Of a stretch of 64,000 nt of DNA, positions 10,752 through 18,569 are shown in pieces (positions within the stretch are counted from its first letter, which is position 1; every line of letters begins with the position of its first letter). Source of the DNA: an uncultured Corynebacterium sp. (lineage in GTDB: Bacteria > Actinomycetota > Actinomycetes > Mycobacteriales > Mycobacteriaceae); contig NZ_CAMIAN010000002.1 of the NCBI RefSeq assembly GCF_946221155.1, positions 33,565 through 97,564 on the forward strand, in the 5' to 3' direction. The translations under genes and the position numbers were made by a program. The notes below the pieces were generated by a model. The model made no database searches. It saw nothing but the letters and a program-made list of their open reading frames with translations, and was not told where the DNA came from.

Positions 10752-11573
10752 ATGGCTGAAGAAGAAGACAAGGGCACCGCAGAAAAGGACACTGCCGCTG
10801 TTTACGAGGCGGACCAGCGACACTCCCCGGTTCCCCGTGCCATCAGTGGCATCGCCATCGTCGGCTTAGCCCTGGCCGGAGTTATCGGCGTCTGGACCTG
10901 GCAGTCGGGTTCAGAAGCCACCTCCCCTAAGCGAAGCACGGCAGAGGAGTCGACCGTCGCCATTAGCACGGGTGCGGCGTCACAGGATCACGATGTGGTC
11001 TCCGATGAACCGTCCCCGCAGCCGGCCCCTCCGGCCTACTCCACTCGCGCCCCGCAGTCCGGGGACGGGTCGAACTTCAGCAATGTCGCCCCGTTGGGCC
11101 AGGATCCTTACCTGCCGCCCAACGCCTGGAACGGCCAGCAGAACGACGGCTTGCAGCCATCCCAAACCATCATCGCGGAAGGTTTGGGATCCCGCGGCCA
11201 GACGCAGCAGCAAGTCCCAACTCAGTCCCAGTCGCCCCAGCCGATTCCGCAGGGCTCGTCGGCTCTGCCGGGCGCAACCCAGGCACAACAACCTGGTACG
11301 TCTCAGCCGGGATCGACCCCGGGATCTACTCAGCCCGGCACCACTCAGCCTGGCCCCACTACCGAAACGGATAAGGCCACGGACGGCAGCGCTGCGATCC
11401 CGTTCCCGACGGATGGCTTCCCTCTGGAGCCTTCCGACTCAACTAAGACCGCTGAACCGCAGCGCGAGACTGACGGCACCAAGGATCCAAAGGATTCGAA
11501 CAAGAGCGAGGCTTCTGACGGCCCCACCGATACCACGGCTGGGCCGAAGCCTAAGCCCCGGGACGGGCGATAA
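10752..11573 (+). CDS. Membrane-anchored Pro/Gln/Ser/Thr-rich protein, function unknown
   Basis: A 273-residue protein that I do not recognise. The ATG at 10752 is chosen because AGGAGG lies 8 nt upstream. A short acidic cytosolic N-terminus (about 35 residues) leads to one transmembrane helix (AISGIAIVGLALAGVIGVWT), then a long extracellular stretch with almost no hydrophobic core, rich in Pro, Gln, Ser, Thr and Gly. It includes tandem GSTPGSTQPGTTQPG-like repeats near residues 175-200. This looks like a surface or wall-spanning stalk rather than an enzyme. The last 23 bp overlap manA, which is convergent. It may be O-mannosylated given the Ser/Thr/Pro content, but that is speculation. Confidence 0.7.
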   Translation: MAEEEDKGTAEKDTAAVYEADQRHSPVPRAISGIAIVGLALAGVIGVWTWQSGSEATSPKRSTAEESTVAISTGAASQDHDVVSDEPSPQPAPPAYSTRAPQSGDGSNFSNVAPLGQDPYLPPNAWNGQQNDGLQPSQTIIAEGLGSRGQTQQQVPTQSQSPQPIPQGSSALPGATQAQQPGTSQPGSTPGSTQPGTTQPGPTTETDKATDGSAAIPFPTDGFPLEPSDSTKTAEPQRETDGTKDPKDSNKSEASDGPTDTTAGPKPKPRDGR

Positions 11574-12633
11574 AGGCCTTCCCGTTCACACGTGCCTGCT
11601 CGCCAGCGGGCACCCACGCGGCGGAGCCGCTGTCCAGGTGCACCTCCCCGCACTCCGTGGCTCCCCCGACGGCGAGCACAATTGCCGGCCCGGCGACCTC
11701 GGACTCTCCGTCTACTCTGCGTAGGCTGAATTCCTCCGCTGGGGTGTGGTACACCCCTTCCGCATCGGCCTGCAGCCGGGGATCTGCGAGCTCTTCCCAG
11801 CGCACCACGCTGAGCAACTCTTCGACGTCGATGTGCTTCGGAGTCAACCCACAGCGCAGCACGTTGTCCGAGTTAGCCATGATTTCCACGCCGGTGCCAC
11901 GCACATAGGCGTGCAACTGCCCTGCATCTAGGTACAGCGCTTCCCCTTCCTGCAGGACCACACGGTTGAGCAGCAGTGCGAACAGCACGCCCCGATCCTT
12001 CGGGTACTGCTGTTCGAGGCGCACCACCAGGTCCGCCACCTCGCCCATCCAATCGTTTGCGTTGGCCGCGAGCTCCCGGCAGCGCCGCGTGAGGGCGTCA
12101 ATAATCTTCGAAAGTTCTTCCGCCGGCATGTGCAGCGCGCGCTCGACCGCACCGCGCAGTTCGCCGCGCAGAAAATCGAGCTCGGGCAGGGCGAGCTTAT
12201 CCAACAGCTCAGCCGTACGGGCGACCGGTCGGAAGCCGGCCATCGCCTCGAACTCACCCAGAGCAACCAGCAGTTCGGGCTTGTGGTTGTCGTCCTTGTA
12301 GTTGCGCTCAAAGGCGTCGCGGGCGATCCCGGCTGCCTCATCGGCTGCGAATCCAGCCTCGGCCTGCGCCTTTGTCGGGTGCACCTGGATGCTTAGCGCG
12401 CGTTCGGCGGCCAGCAGCTTGAGCAGGAACGGCAGGCGCGTGCGCCCTTGTCCTAGCTGGCCTTCGGGGTCAGCCTCGATCAGATCCAGCAGCACTCCGG
12501 GGGCTCCTGGGTGCGCGCCGAACCACAGCTCGGCCTCGGGCTGATCGGTCGGCGTGGGGCGCCCTTGCAGCTTCGCCAGCGATTCGTGCGATCCCCAAGC
12601 GTAGTTCTGGACAGCACCTTCAATGCGGCGCAT
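11551..12633 (-). CDS. manA: Mannose-6-phosphate isomerase, class I
   Basis: The enzyme interconverts fructose-6-phosphate and mannose-6-phosphate, feeding mannose into GDP-mannose and polyprenyl-phosphomannose for lipoglycans. The N-terminus NYAWGSHESLAKL and the cupin metal-site region LDAGQLHAYVRGTGVEIMANSDN are typical of type I zinc-dependent enzymes. At 360 residues it is at the short end of the family (often 390-410). The ATG follows AGGAGG. It starts 9 bp after the phosphomannomutase stop, so the two are co-transcribed. Confidence 0.94.
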   Translation of the reverse strand: MRRIEGAVQNYAWGSHESLAKLQGRPTPTDQPEAELWFGAHPGAPGVLLDLIEADPEGQLGQGRTRLPFLLKLLAAERALSIQVHPTKAQAEAGFAADEAAGIARDAFERNYKDDNHKPELLVALGEFEAMAGFRPVARTAELLDKLALPELDFLRGELRGAVERALHMPAEELSKIIDALTRRCRELAANANDWMGEVADLVVRLEQQYPKDRGVLFALLLNRVVLQEGEALYLDAGQLHAYVRGTGVEIMANSDNVLRCGLTPKHIDVEELLSVVRWEELADPRLQADAEGVYHTPAEEFSLRRVDGESEVAGPAIVLAVGGATECGEVHLDSGSAAWVPAGEQARVNGKAFIARPGA

Positions 12634-12642
12634 ATGTGCCTC

Positions 12643-14019
12643 CTAAGCTCGGATTACAGCGAGAGCTTCGTCGACGATGGCCTTTACTCCCTCGTCGTCG
12701 CGCGCCTCGACGTTGAGGCGCAGCAGCGGTTCGGTGTTTGACGCCCTCACGTTCAGCCACGAGCCGTCCTGCAGCTCGATTGTCACGCCGTCCAGCCGGT
12801 CGACAGATGCGGTGCGGTCGGCGAAGGCCTCCACCACAGCTTCGGTGCGTCCTGCCTGGTCAGCCACCTCGGAGTTGATCTCCCCGGAAGCACGGTAGGT
12901 TTCGTAGGCGCGCTTCAGTTCGGAGAGCGGCTTGTCCTGCCCGCCGAGAGTGGCCAGAACGTGCAGGGCGGCCAGCATGCCGGAGTCCGCGTTGAAGAAG
13001 TCGCTGAAGTAGTAGTGCGCGGAGTGCTCGCCGCCAAATACGGCGCCTTCCTTGGCCATCTGGGCCTTGATGAAGGAGTGGCCCACGCGGGTGCGTACCG
13101 GCTTGCCGCCCTTCGCCTCCACCAGTTCGCGTACGGACTTGGAGGTGATCAGGTTGTGAATGATGGTCGCGCCCGGCTGCTCGTCGAGGTATCGCTCGGC
13201 GATCATGGCACAGATCGTGGAGGGGCTAACGGCCTCGCCCTGCTCGTCCACGATGAAGCAGCGATCCGCGTCGCCATCGAAGGCGATGCCGAGGTCCGCA
13301 CCCTTTTCTACGGTGAATTTCTGCAGGTCAACCAGGTTCTTCGGGTCCAACGGGTTAGCCTCGTGGTTCGGGAAGTTGCCATCGAGCTCGAAATAGAGGT
13401 CGAAGATCTCCAGGGCTTCCTGCTTCAGCACGGCTGGGACGGTCAGCCCGCCCATGCCGTTGCCGGCGTCCACCGCGACCTTCAGGGGGCGAACATTCAA
13501 AGGCACCAGGTTGTTCAGGTACTCTGCATAGCCCTCCAGTACATCCTCAGTGGTGTTGGTGCCGGGCTCGCCGTCGTAGGCAGGGATGCCTTCAACCAGT
13601 TCGGAGGAAATGCGGTCCAGGCCGGAATCCTGCCCCACCGGGCGGGCACCGGCGCGGCAGAGCTTGATGCCGTTGTACTTCGCCGGGTTGTGCGAGGCGG
13701 TGAACATCGCGCCCGGGCATCCCTTTACACCGCTGGCGTAGTACAGCTCATCGGTGCTAGTGAGGCCCAGGGTGATGGTGTTCAGGCCCTGCGCATTCAC
13801 ACCCTCGGCGAATGCGGCGGCCAGGCTCGGAGAACTGTCGCGCATGTCGTGGCCGATGACGATCGCCTCCGCACCCTCTTCGCGCATCAGGCGGGCGAAG
13901 GAGGCCGCTACGTCGCGGACGAACTCCTCGTTGAGAAATCCGGCGCCCTCGCCGACAACTCCACGGACGTCATAGGCCTTGATGGCCGCTGCTACGTCTT
14001 TGGGGGAATGGGTAGCCAT
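12643..14019 (-). CDS. manB: Phosphomannomutase/phosphoglucomutase
   Basis: This alpha-D-phosphohexomutase converts mannose-6-phosphate to mannose-1-phosphate (possibly glucose phosphates as well). All four functional loops are visible: phosphoserine loop FTASHNPAKYNG, metal loop AFDGDADRCF, sugar-binding GGEHSAHYYF and phosphate-binding RASNTEPLLRLNVEA. Length 458 is normal. The ATG follows AAAGGAAA. It lies between the DUF3499 gene (15 bp gap) and manA (9 bp gap) on the same strand and supplies the substrate for the guanylyltransferase at 15659-16741. A second, longer paralogue lies at 45923-47458. Confidence 0.95.
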   Translation of the reverse strand: MATHSPKDVAAAIKAYDVRGVVGEGAGFLNEEFVRDVAASFARLMREEGAEAIVIGHDMRDSSPSLAAAFAEGVNAQGLNTITLGLTSTDELYYASGVKGCPGAMFTASHNPAKYNGIKLCRAGARPVGQDSGLDRISSELVEGIPAYDGEPGTNTTEDVLEGYAEYLNNLVPLNVRPLKVAVDAGNGMGGLTVPAVLKQEALEIFDLYFELDGNFPNHEANPLDPKNLVDLQKFTVEKGADLGIAFDGDADRCFIVDEQGEAVSPSTICAMIAERYLDEQPGATIIHNLITSKSVRELVEAKGGKPVRTRVGHSFIKAQMAKEGAVFGGEHSAHYYFSDFFNADSGMLAALHVLATLGGQDKPLSELKRAYETYRASGEINSEVADQAGRTEAVVEAFADRTASVDRLDGVTIELQDGSWLNVRASNTEPLLRLNVEARDDEGVKAIVDEALAVIRA

Positions 14020-14034
14020 GGGGTTTTCCTTTCG

Positions 14035-14475
14035 CTAGTGCTGGTCGCGAACCGCGCGCAGGTGGCGGCGCGGCGTGGACCGGGGCAGGTTCTTCATGGA
14101 GGGATGGTGCGGCGTGGACTCGGGGATCTCCGAGCGCCGGTAGAGCCGGGGGGCGGGCTGCGCTTTCGCCTGATGCTCGTGTTCGGCTGCCTGTTGCACG
14201 GCCTCGGCCAGCGCCATCAGGTCCTCTTCATCGGCTTCGGAGGATGCGCCCTCGCCTTGGCTTGCCGCGGGCTCGTCGGTGAATTCCAGTGTCCAGCCCT
14301 GCGGGACGGTGGTGCGGCGGGCATGGCTTTCGCACAGGTCCCACCGGTGAGGGTTTCCGCTAACGCTCAGCGGCCCCACAATGGCCAGCTGCTCTGCATA
14401 GTTGAACTCCAGCGTGGCAACGGCGGGTTTGCCGCAGCCGGGGCGAGAGCATTGTCGGATAAAAGTCACGCGCAT
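14035..14475 (-). CDS. DUF3499 family protein
   Basis: A 146-residue protein of the actinobacterial DUF3499 family, unknown function. The N-terminal part has a probable metal site built from RQCSRPGCGKPAVATL and WDLCESHARRT (Cys-x4-Cys ... Cys-x2-His), followed by an acidic Ala/Glu-rich middle and a basic C-terminus. The ATG at 14475 is preferred over a far upstream in-frame ATG because AAAGGGC sits about 7 nt before it and the family motif starts right after. It heads the DUF3499-manB-manA run and is divergent from the Zincin_1-type gene, the same layout as in mycobacteria near whiB2. Confidence 0.86.
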   Translation of the reverse strand: MRVTFIRQCSRPGCGKPAVATLEFNYAEQLAIVGPLSVSGNPHRWDLCESHARRTTVPQGWTLEFTDEPAASQGEGASSEADEEDLMALAEAVQQAAEHEHQAKAQPAPRLYRRSEIPESTPHHPSMKNLPRSTPRRHLRAVRDQH

Positions 14476-14537
14476 TAGTGTAGCCCTTTTGCTCCGGCTT
14501 TCGAGCGTGCCCTCGTGGCATGTCGCCAGTGCACGGT

Positions 14538-14543
14538 TAAGAT
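14538..14543 (+). promoter_or_regulatory. -10 hexamer of a likely leaderless transcript
   Basis: TAAGAT ends 8 nt before the ATG at 14552 and there is no Shine-Dalgarno in between. This fits transcription starting at the start codon and favours 14552 over the internal ATG at 14570. Confidence 0.5.
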
Positions 14544-14551
14544 GTGTTGCT

Positions 14552-15004
14552 ATGAAGCAGGACACGCGCATGAGGCAGGATCCCCGCGGCAGGGGCATCC
14601 GGGGCATCTTGCTGCCGGAGGTGCCGCGGAATAAGTCACGCTCGGAGCGTTTCGACGATGCGGTCCTGGATGCGTTCGAGCCAATTTTGGAACGTTTTGA
14701 CGCCGAATTGTCCGGCCTCGATGTCGCCGTCGACGTCGTGCCACGTATGCGGCTGAGTGCGGGATACCGGCAGTGGCCGGAGGATGTGGTCGCCGACGGT
14801 CAGGTTCCCCTGGGTCGACTGGTGACCGCTGGCGTGGATAACACTGGAGCCCCCACCCGCCCGCGCATCATTATTTTCCGTCGCCCGGTGGAGTCTCGCG
14901 CTGCTTCCGCGCAGGAACTGCAGGACATCCTGCGGATGATTATCGTGCGCCTGGTGGCCTGCTACCTGAACGTCTCCCCCGATCAGATCGACCCTCGACT
15001 TTAG
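14552..15004 (+). CDS. Zincin_1-family (metallopeptidase-like) protein lacking the zinc motif
   Basis: A 150-residue protein corresponding by position and pattern to the mycobacterial gene between DUF3499 and whiB2, which is usually labelled metallopeptidase family (PF06262). The core RGIRGILLPEVPRNKSRSERFD, the region IIIFRRPVESR and the C-terminal VRLVACYLNVSPDQID match the fold. However, the HExxH zinc-binding motif expected before the C-terminal helix is absent: that position reads ILRMIIVRLVACYL. It is therefore unlikely to be an active metalloprotease. The gene ends exactly one base before the convergent whiB2 stop. Confidence 0.78.
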   Translation: MKQDTRMRQDPRGRGIRGILLPEVPRNKSRSERFDDAVLDAFEPILERFDAELSGLDVAVDVVPRMRLSAGYRQWPEDVVADGQVPLGRLVTAGVDNTGAPTRPRIIIFRRPVESRAASAQELQDILRMIIVRLVACYLNVSPDQIDPRL

Positions 15005-15370
15005 CTAGCCAATACGCTTCTTCAGACGGCGACGTTCACGCTCGGAGAGCCCACCCCAGATACCGAAACGCTCGTCGTGCTCCAGTGCGTACTCCAGGCA
15101 TTCATCACGCACACCGCAGGCCTGGCAAATGCGCTTGGCCTCGCGGGTGGAGCCACCCTTCTCCGGGAAGAACGCCTCCGGGTCAGTTTGGGCACACAGT
15201 GCCTGCTCCTGCCAGTCCTGCTCCACTGCATCGAAGAGCAGATCGAAGTCCTGCGTCAGATCGAAGAGGTTCTTCTGGCGAGCTTCATTGTCCACGTTCG
15301 CCTCCTGCTCTACCGCCGAGGAACCGTCAGCAAAGTGGCCACGAAGGGCGGTGTCTACTGACTTGTCCAC
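15005..15370 (-). CDS. whiB2: WhiB-family iron-sulfur transcriptional regulator WhiB2/WhcD
   Basis: WhiB2 (WhmD in mycobacteria, WhcD in C. glutamicum) binds a [4Fe-4S] cluster, partners with sigma/WhiA and controls septation and cell-division genes. The four cluster cysteines are in ALCAQTD and ICQACGVRDEC. The turn GIWGGLSERERRRLKKR is the family signature and DNA-binding tail. The 121 residues include an acidic N-terminal extension of about 60. The GTG start is preceded by GAGGAG. It has an unusually structured 288-bp upstream region with a clear promoter and GTCAC repeats (separate entries). Confidence 0.95.
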   Translation of the reverse strand: MDKSVDTALRGHFADGSSAVEQEANVDNEARQKNLFDLTQDFDLLFDAVEQDWQEQALCAQTDPEAFFPEKGGSTREAKRICQACGVRDECLEYALEHDERFGIWGGLSERERRRLKKRIG

Positions 15371-15414
15371 GGAGGTCTCCTCATCTGATGCCTGTCTTTG
15401 TCGGTCTACTGAAG

Positions 15415-15443
15415 ATTACACACTGGTAATTACACCGCGTCAA
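15415..15443 (-). promoter_or_regulatory. whiB2 promoter
   Basis: On the minus strand TTGACG (15438-15443) and TGTAAT (15415-15420) are separated by exactly 17 bp. The start of transcription would be near 15408, about 38 nt before the GTG. Confidence 0.7.
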
Positions 15444-15448
15444 GCTTT

Positions 15449-15504
15449 AGGGAATTCCCTCAAGTCACTTCAGTCACATCAGTCACTAGAACCTCAGCAG
15501 TCAC
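15449..15504 (-). promoter_or_regulatory. GTCAC direct-repeat array and palindrome upstream of whiB2 promoter
   Basis: AGTCAC (plus strand) occurs at 15463, 15472, 15481 and 15499, that is with spacings of 9, 9 and 18 bp. A perfect 12-bp palindrome AGGGAATTCCCT (15449-15460) lies between this array and the -35 box. The position upstream of -35 suits an activator. Tandem 9-mers beginning GTCAC resemble reported mycobacterial MtrA boxes; assignment to MtrA is inference. Confidence 0.5.
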
Positions 15505-15584
15505 GCGCTCCTGAGAAAATAGCCTCGCGCACAACCACAACGTATGCACGGCACGCTATCTAAAACCACAATATATAGGCATTT

Positions 15585-15637
15585 TCCTGAACCTTTAGTT
15601 CAGGACACACTAGATGTAGTGAAATTTATCTAAATTT
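15585..15637. repeat. Two perfect inverted repeats between manC 3' end and whiB2 promoter
   Basis: TCCTGAAC-CTTTA-GTTCAGGA (15585-15605) could be an RNA hairpin 50-75 nt past the guanylyltransferase stop, possibly a weak terminator although there is no U-run on that strand. AAATTTA-TC-TAAATTT (15622-15637) is AT-rich and looks more like a protein-binding site. Confidence 0.45.
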
Positions 15638-15658
15638 TTTCTCGGACAGCGAAAACCG

Positions 15659-16741
15659 CTAGATATCGGAGGAGAAACGCACGCCACCGTCCGGCAGGCT
15701 AACCCCCGGCCACACGCGCAGACCGTCACGCAGCTCGCAGCGAGCACCGATGACAGCCCCTTCACCGATCACGCAATCCACCAGGTGTGCTCGCGCGCCG
15801 ATACGCACACCCGCCGCGATCACGCAGCGCTCCACCGTCGCGCCTGCCTCGATCTGCACGCCGTCGAAGACCACGGACTCCTCCACTCGCGCGCCGCCGC
15901 CGATCTCCACGCCGCGGCCGATCACGGTTCCACCCAGCAGCAAGGCACCACCGGCGATAGCGCTGGATTCGTCGACCAGGCTCTCACCGTGGCGTCCATC
16001 GAGCAGCGGCGAAGGAGCGATGCCGCGCACCAGGTCCGAGGACCCGCGCACAAAGTCCGCCGGCGTACCCATATCACGCCAATAAGACTGATCCACGTGG
16101 CCGAACACACGGGCACCGGACTCCAGCAGGCCCGGGAAGATCTCGCGCTCCACGCTGACCGGACGGCCGGCGGGGATCTTCTCGATCACGGAACGGTTGA
16201 AAACGTAGCTACCGGCGTTAATTTGATCCGTCGGCGGATCCTCCGTCTTCTCCAAGAACGCGCTCACGCGGCCGTCGGCGTCCGTCGGTACGCAGCCAAA
16301 GGCCCGGGGGTCGGAGACGCGCAGCAGGTGCAGCGTTACATCCGCCTCCTGCTCCACGTGGGTCTCCAGCACAGCATTCAGGTCAGTCCCGCCCAGCACG
16401 TCACCGTTGAAAACCATGGCGCGGTCGTAACGCAGGTGGTCCAGCACGTTGCGGATGCCGCCGCCGGTACCCAGCGGCTCGTCCTCTACCACGTACTCGA
16501 TCTCCAGACCCAGGTGGCTGCCGTCGCCGAAGTGCTCCTCAAAGACCTCGGCTTTAAACGAGGTGCCGAGCACCACGTGCGTCATTCCGGCAGCCTTGAT
16601 GCGAGCCAGCAGGTGCTCCAGGAATGGCGCGCCCGCCACCGGCAGCATCGGCTTTGGGATGGAGTTAGTCAGGGGGCGCAGTCGGGTGCCCTTGCCTCCG
16701 ACCAGGATCACTGCGTCGGTCGTGGCTGCGAGATCTACCAC
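15659..16741 (-). CDS. manC: Mannose-1-phosphate guanylyltransferase (GDP-mannose pyrophosphorylase)
   Basis: The nucleotidyltransferase makes GDP-mannose from GTP and mannose-1-phosphate. The N-terminal NTP-transferase domain begins with VILVGGKGTRLRPLT, the signature loop; FNGDVLGGTDL is the metal-binding site and the sugar site follows. The C-terminal part (about 255-360) is a left-handed beta-helix of hexapeptide repeats (GRGVEIGGGARVEESVVFDG). The orthologue in M. tuberculosis (Rv3264c) is followed by wbbL and rmlD in the same order. The start is GTG with AAAGG upstream. A 75-bp gap separates it from wbbL, so it may have its own promoter. Confidence 0.92.
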   Translation of the reverse strand: MVDLAATTDAVILVGGKGTRLRPLTNSIPKPMLPVAGAPFLEHLLARIKAAGMTHVVLGTSFKAEVFEEHFGDGSHLGLEIEYVVEDEPLGTGGGIRNVLDHLRYDRAMVFNGDVLGGTDLNAVLETHVEQEADVTLHLLRVSDPRAFGCVPTDADGRVSAFLEKTEDPPTDQINAGSYVFNRSVIEKIPAGRPVSVEREIFPGLLESGARVFGHVDQSYWRDMGTPADFVRGSSDLVRGIAPSPLLDGRHGESLVDESSAIAGGALLLGGTVIGRGVEIGGGARVEESVVFDGVQIEAGATVERCVIAAGVRIGARAHLVDCVIGEGAVIGARCELRDGLRVWPGVSLPDGGVRFSSDI

Positions 16742-16816
16742 TTCTTTGGCCTTTCTGTTCCTTACTGCTTCTTGCTATTGGTTTTCACACACTAGTCACT
16801 GTTTGCGCCGCGGCGT

Positions 16817-17686
16817 TCAACCCACGCCGTGCGCTGCCGCAATTGCAATCTTCTCACGGACCTTCAGACCAGCCTTCAGCATCATGCGCACCGGGAGGTA
16901 GCGCCATCCCGGTAGACGATCCGCCTGGAAGCGGTAGGCGCTGTCGTGGTGAGCCTTCAACACCACGTCCGGATGCTTGCCCGCTACGTGTCCCTTGGCG
17001 TGCCGGATCTCCGCGCTCGGGACGAAGACATTTAGCCATCCTGCGCGCCCCAGCCGGTCGCCCAGGTCTACGTCTTCCATGTACATGAAGTACCGCTCGT
17101 CGAACCCTCCCAGGGCTTCAAAGGCGTCCCAGCGCAGCAGCAGGCAGGAGCCGCTGAGCCAGCCGGCGGTTCGCTCTCTGTCCATGTCTTCGTCGTCCAG
17201 GTAGCGCTTCGTCCAGGGGTTTGCCGGCCAGATCTTGCCCAGTAGCGCATGCCCAATGCCGGAACCGAGCTGTGGCACTGCGCGGGCGGATGGGTAGGCA
17301 CTGCCGTCTGCTTCTACGATGCGGGGGCCCAGCGCTCCTGCTCGAGGATGACGCCGCGCCGCTTCCAATAGTTCATCGATCGCGCCGTCGCTAAACACGA
17401 CATCGGGGTTGGAGATCACCAGGTAGTCCGGGTTGATCTCTCCGGCTTCGCGGGCCGCGCGCAGATGGCGGGCGCCGAGGTTCATCCCGGCCCCGTAGCC
17501 AACGTTGCCCCCGCTGTAGAGCAGCTCCGCACGTCCGGCCTCCGCGGCGGCCTCGGGAGTGCCATCAGTGGAGCCGTTGTCCACCATGACGACTCGCGCG
17601 TTGGTTGGCACCGAGTCCAGGAACTTGTTTAGGTACTCCCCCGGTGAATAGGTCACGGTGATAATCGCGATGGGTGCCTCTGTCAT
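16817..17686 (-). CDS. wbbL: Rhamnosyltransferase (arabinogalactan linker), GT2 family
   Basis: This enzyme transfers rhamnose from dTDP-rhamnose to GlcNAc-diphosphoprenol, building the linker that joins arabinogalactan to peptidoglycan; it acts on the inner membrane face. The GT2 fold is shown by ITVTYSPGEYL, VDNGSTDGTPEAA, SNPDVVF and the acceptor/catalytic region GGFDERYFMYMEDVDLGDRL. At 289 residues it is normal. It directly follows rmlD (11 bp), which makes its donor sugar. The synteny with Rv3264c-Rv3267 is what makes the specific assignment convincing. Confidence 0.93.
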   Translation of the reverse strand: MTEAPIAIITVTYSPGEYLNKFLDSVPTNARVVMVDNGSTDGTPEAAAEAGRAELLYSGGNVGYGAGMNLGARHLRAAREAGEINPDYLVISNPDVVFSDGAIDELLEAARRHPRAGALGPRIVEADGSAYPSARAVPQLGSGIGHALLGKIWPANPWTKRYLDDEDMDRERTAGWLSGSCLLLRWDAFEALGGFDERYFMYMEDVDLGDRLGRAGWLNVFVPSAEIRHAKGHVAGKHPDVVLKAHHDSAYRFQADRLPGWRYLPVRMMLKAGLKVREKIAIAAAHGVG

Positions 17687-17697
17687 GGCCGTTGAGG

Positions 17698-18522
17698 TTA
17701 CCCCAGGGCAGCCCGCAAACTATCCCGCCACGCGGGCAGTCCGGTCGCTGGAATCTGCAGGGCACTGTTGTGGGGCCTGCGGGCGGGAGTGGGATATTCG
17801 CTGCTCGGTATGGCCTTCACTCGCGCTGGATCGTGGCCAAGTGTGGCGAAGATCTCGCGGGCGAAGCCACACCACGTGGTCAGTGGCCCGGAGCCGGTCA
17901 CATGGCTGATCGCCGGTGTCTGCCGCCCGTCCACCATCGCCGCCAGCTCCGCTGCGAGCACGTCAGCGTGGGTGGGCCGACCGTATTGGTCGTCCACTAC
18001 AGCGGGGTTCACGCCCGCCCGCGCGAGGCGCGCCATGGTGGTGGCGAAGTTGCGCCCCGCTGCGTCGTAAACCCAGCCTGTGCGGACCACATGGCCGCCG
18101 AGGTTCAACACCCGCCGCTCTCCCTCCAGCTTGCTGCGCCCGTAGGCGTTCAGCGGGCCGGGCTGACCATCGACCGGGTTTTCGCAGCCCACAGGTCGGT
18201 TGCCCGAGAACACGTAGTCAGTGGAGACGTGCCACATCGGCACTCCGTGCACCTGGGCCCAGGAGGCCATCCTCCCCGGGGCTACCGCGTTGACTTGGTA
18301 CACGGTGTTCGCATTTTCAGACTTCTCGGCGTCGTCAACGGCTGTGAATGCGGCGAGATTGACGATGGCTTCCACGTCAGATGGCGGCGTCAATAAGAAA
18401 GAATCCACAGACCCTGCAACGGCGAGGTCCGCGTGCGTACGCCCTACCGGCACAAAGTCGGGGCGGAGGCGCAGCAGGGCCCGGCCGACCTGACCAGAGG
18501 CACCGAAAACCAAAACACTCAT
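17698..18522 (-). CDS. rmlD: dTDP-4-dehydrorhamnose reductase
   Basis: RmlD performs the last step in dTDP-L-rhamnose synthesis. The extended SDR fold shows the NADPH site LVFGASGQVGRALL, the STDYVFSG strand and the catalytic YGRSKLEGE (Tyr-x3-Lys). At 274 residues it is slightly short but complete. It lies upstream of wbbL and may form a unit rmlD-wbbL. The start region has no clear Shine-Dalgarno; a TAGTAC hexamer ends 7 nt before the ATG, so it may also be leaderless. It is divergent from the LCP gene with only 47 bp between start codons. Confidence 0.94.
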   Translation of the reverse strand: MSVLVFGASGQVGRALLRLRPDFVPVGRTHADLAVAGSVDSFLLTPPSDVEAIVNLAAFTAVDDAEKSENANTVYQVNAVAPGRMASWAQVHGVPMWHVSTDYVFSGNRPVGCENPVDGQPGPLNAYGRSKLEGERRVLNLGGHVVRTGWVYDAAGRNFATTMARLARAGVNPAVVDDQYGRPTHADVLAAELAAMVDGRQTPAISHVTGSGPLTTWCGFAREIFATLGHDPARVKAIPSSEYPTPARRPHNSALQIPATGLPAWRDSLRAALG

Positions 18523-18529
18523 AAAATCA

Positions 18530-18562
18530 GTACTACACCAGCGCCATCTTTGCCGCTAAAGT
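18530..18562. promoter_or_regulatory. Compact divergent promoter region rmlD / LCP
   Basis: For the LCP gene, TAAAGT (18557-18562) ends 7 nt before its ATG and no Shine-Dalgarno is seen. For rmlD on the other strand, TAGTAC (18530-18535) ends 7 nt before its ATG. With only 47 bp between the starts, the two promoters must overlap, so they may exclude one another. Confidence 0.4.
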
Positions 18563-18569
18563 ATGAACA

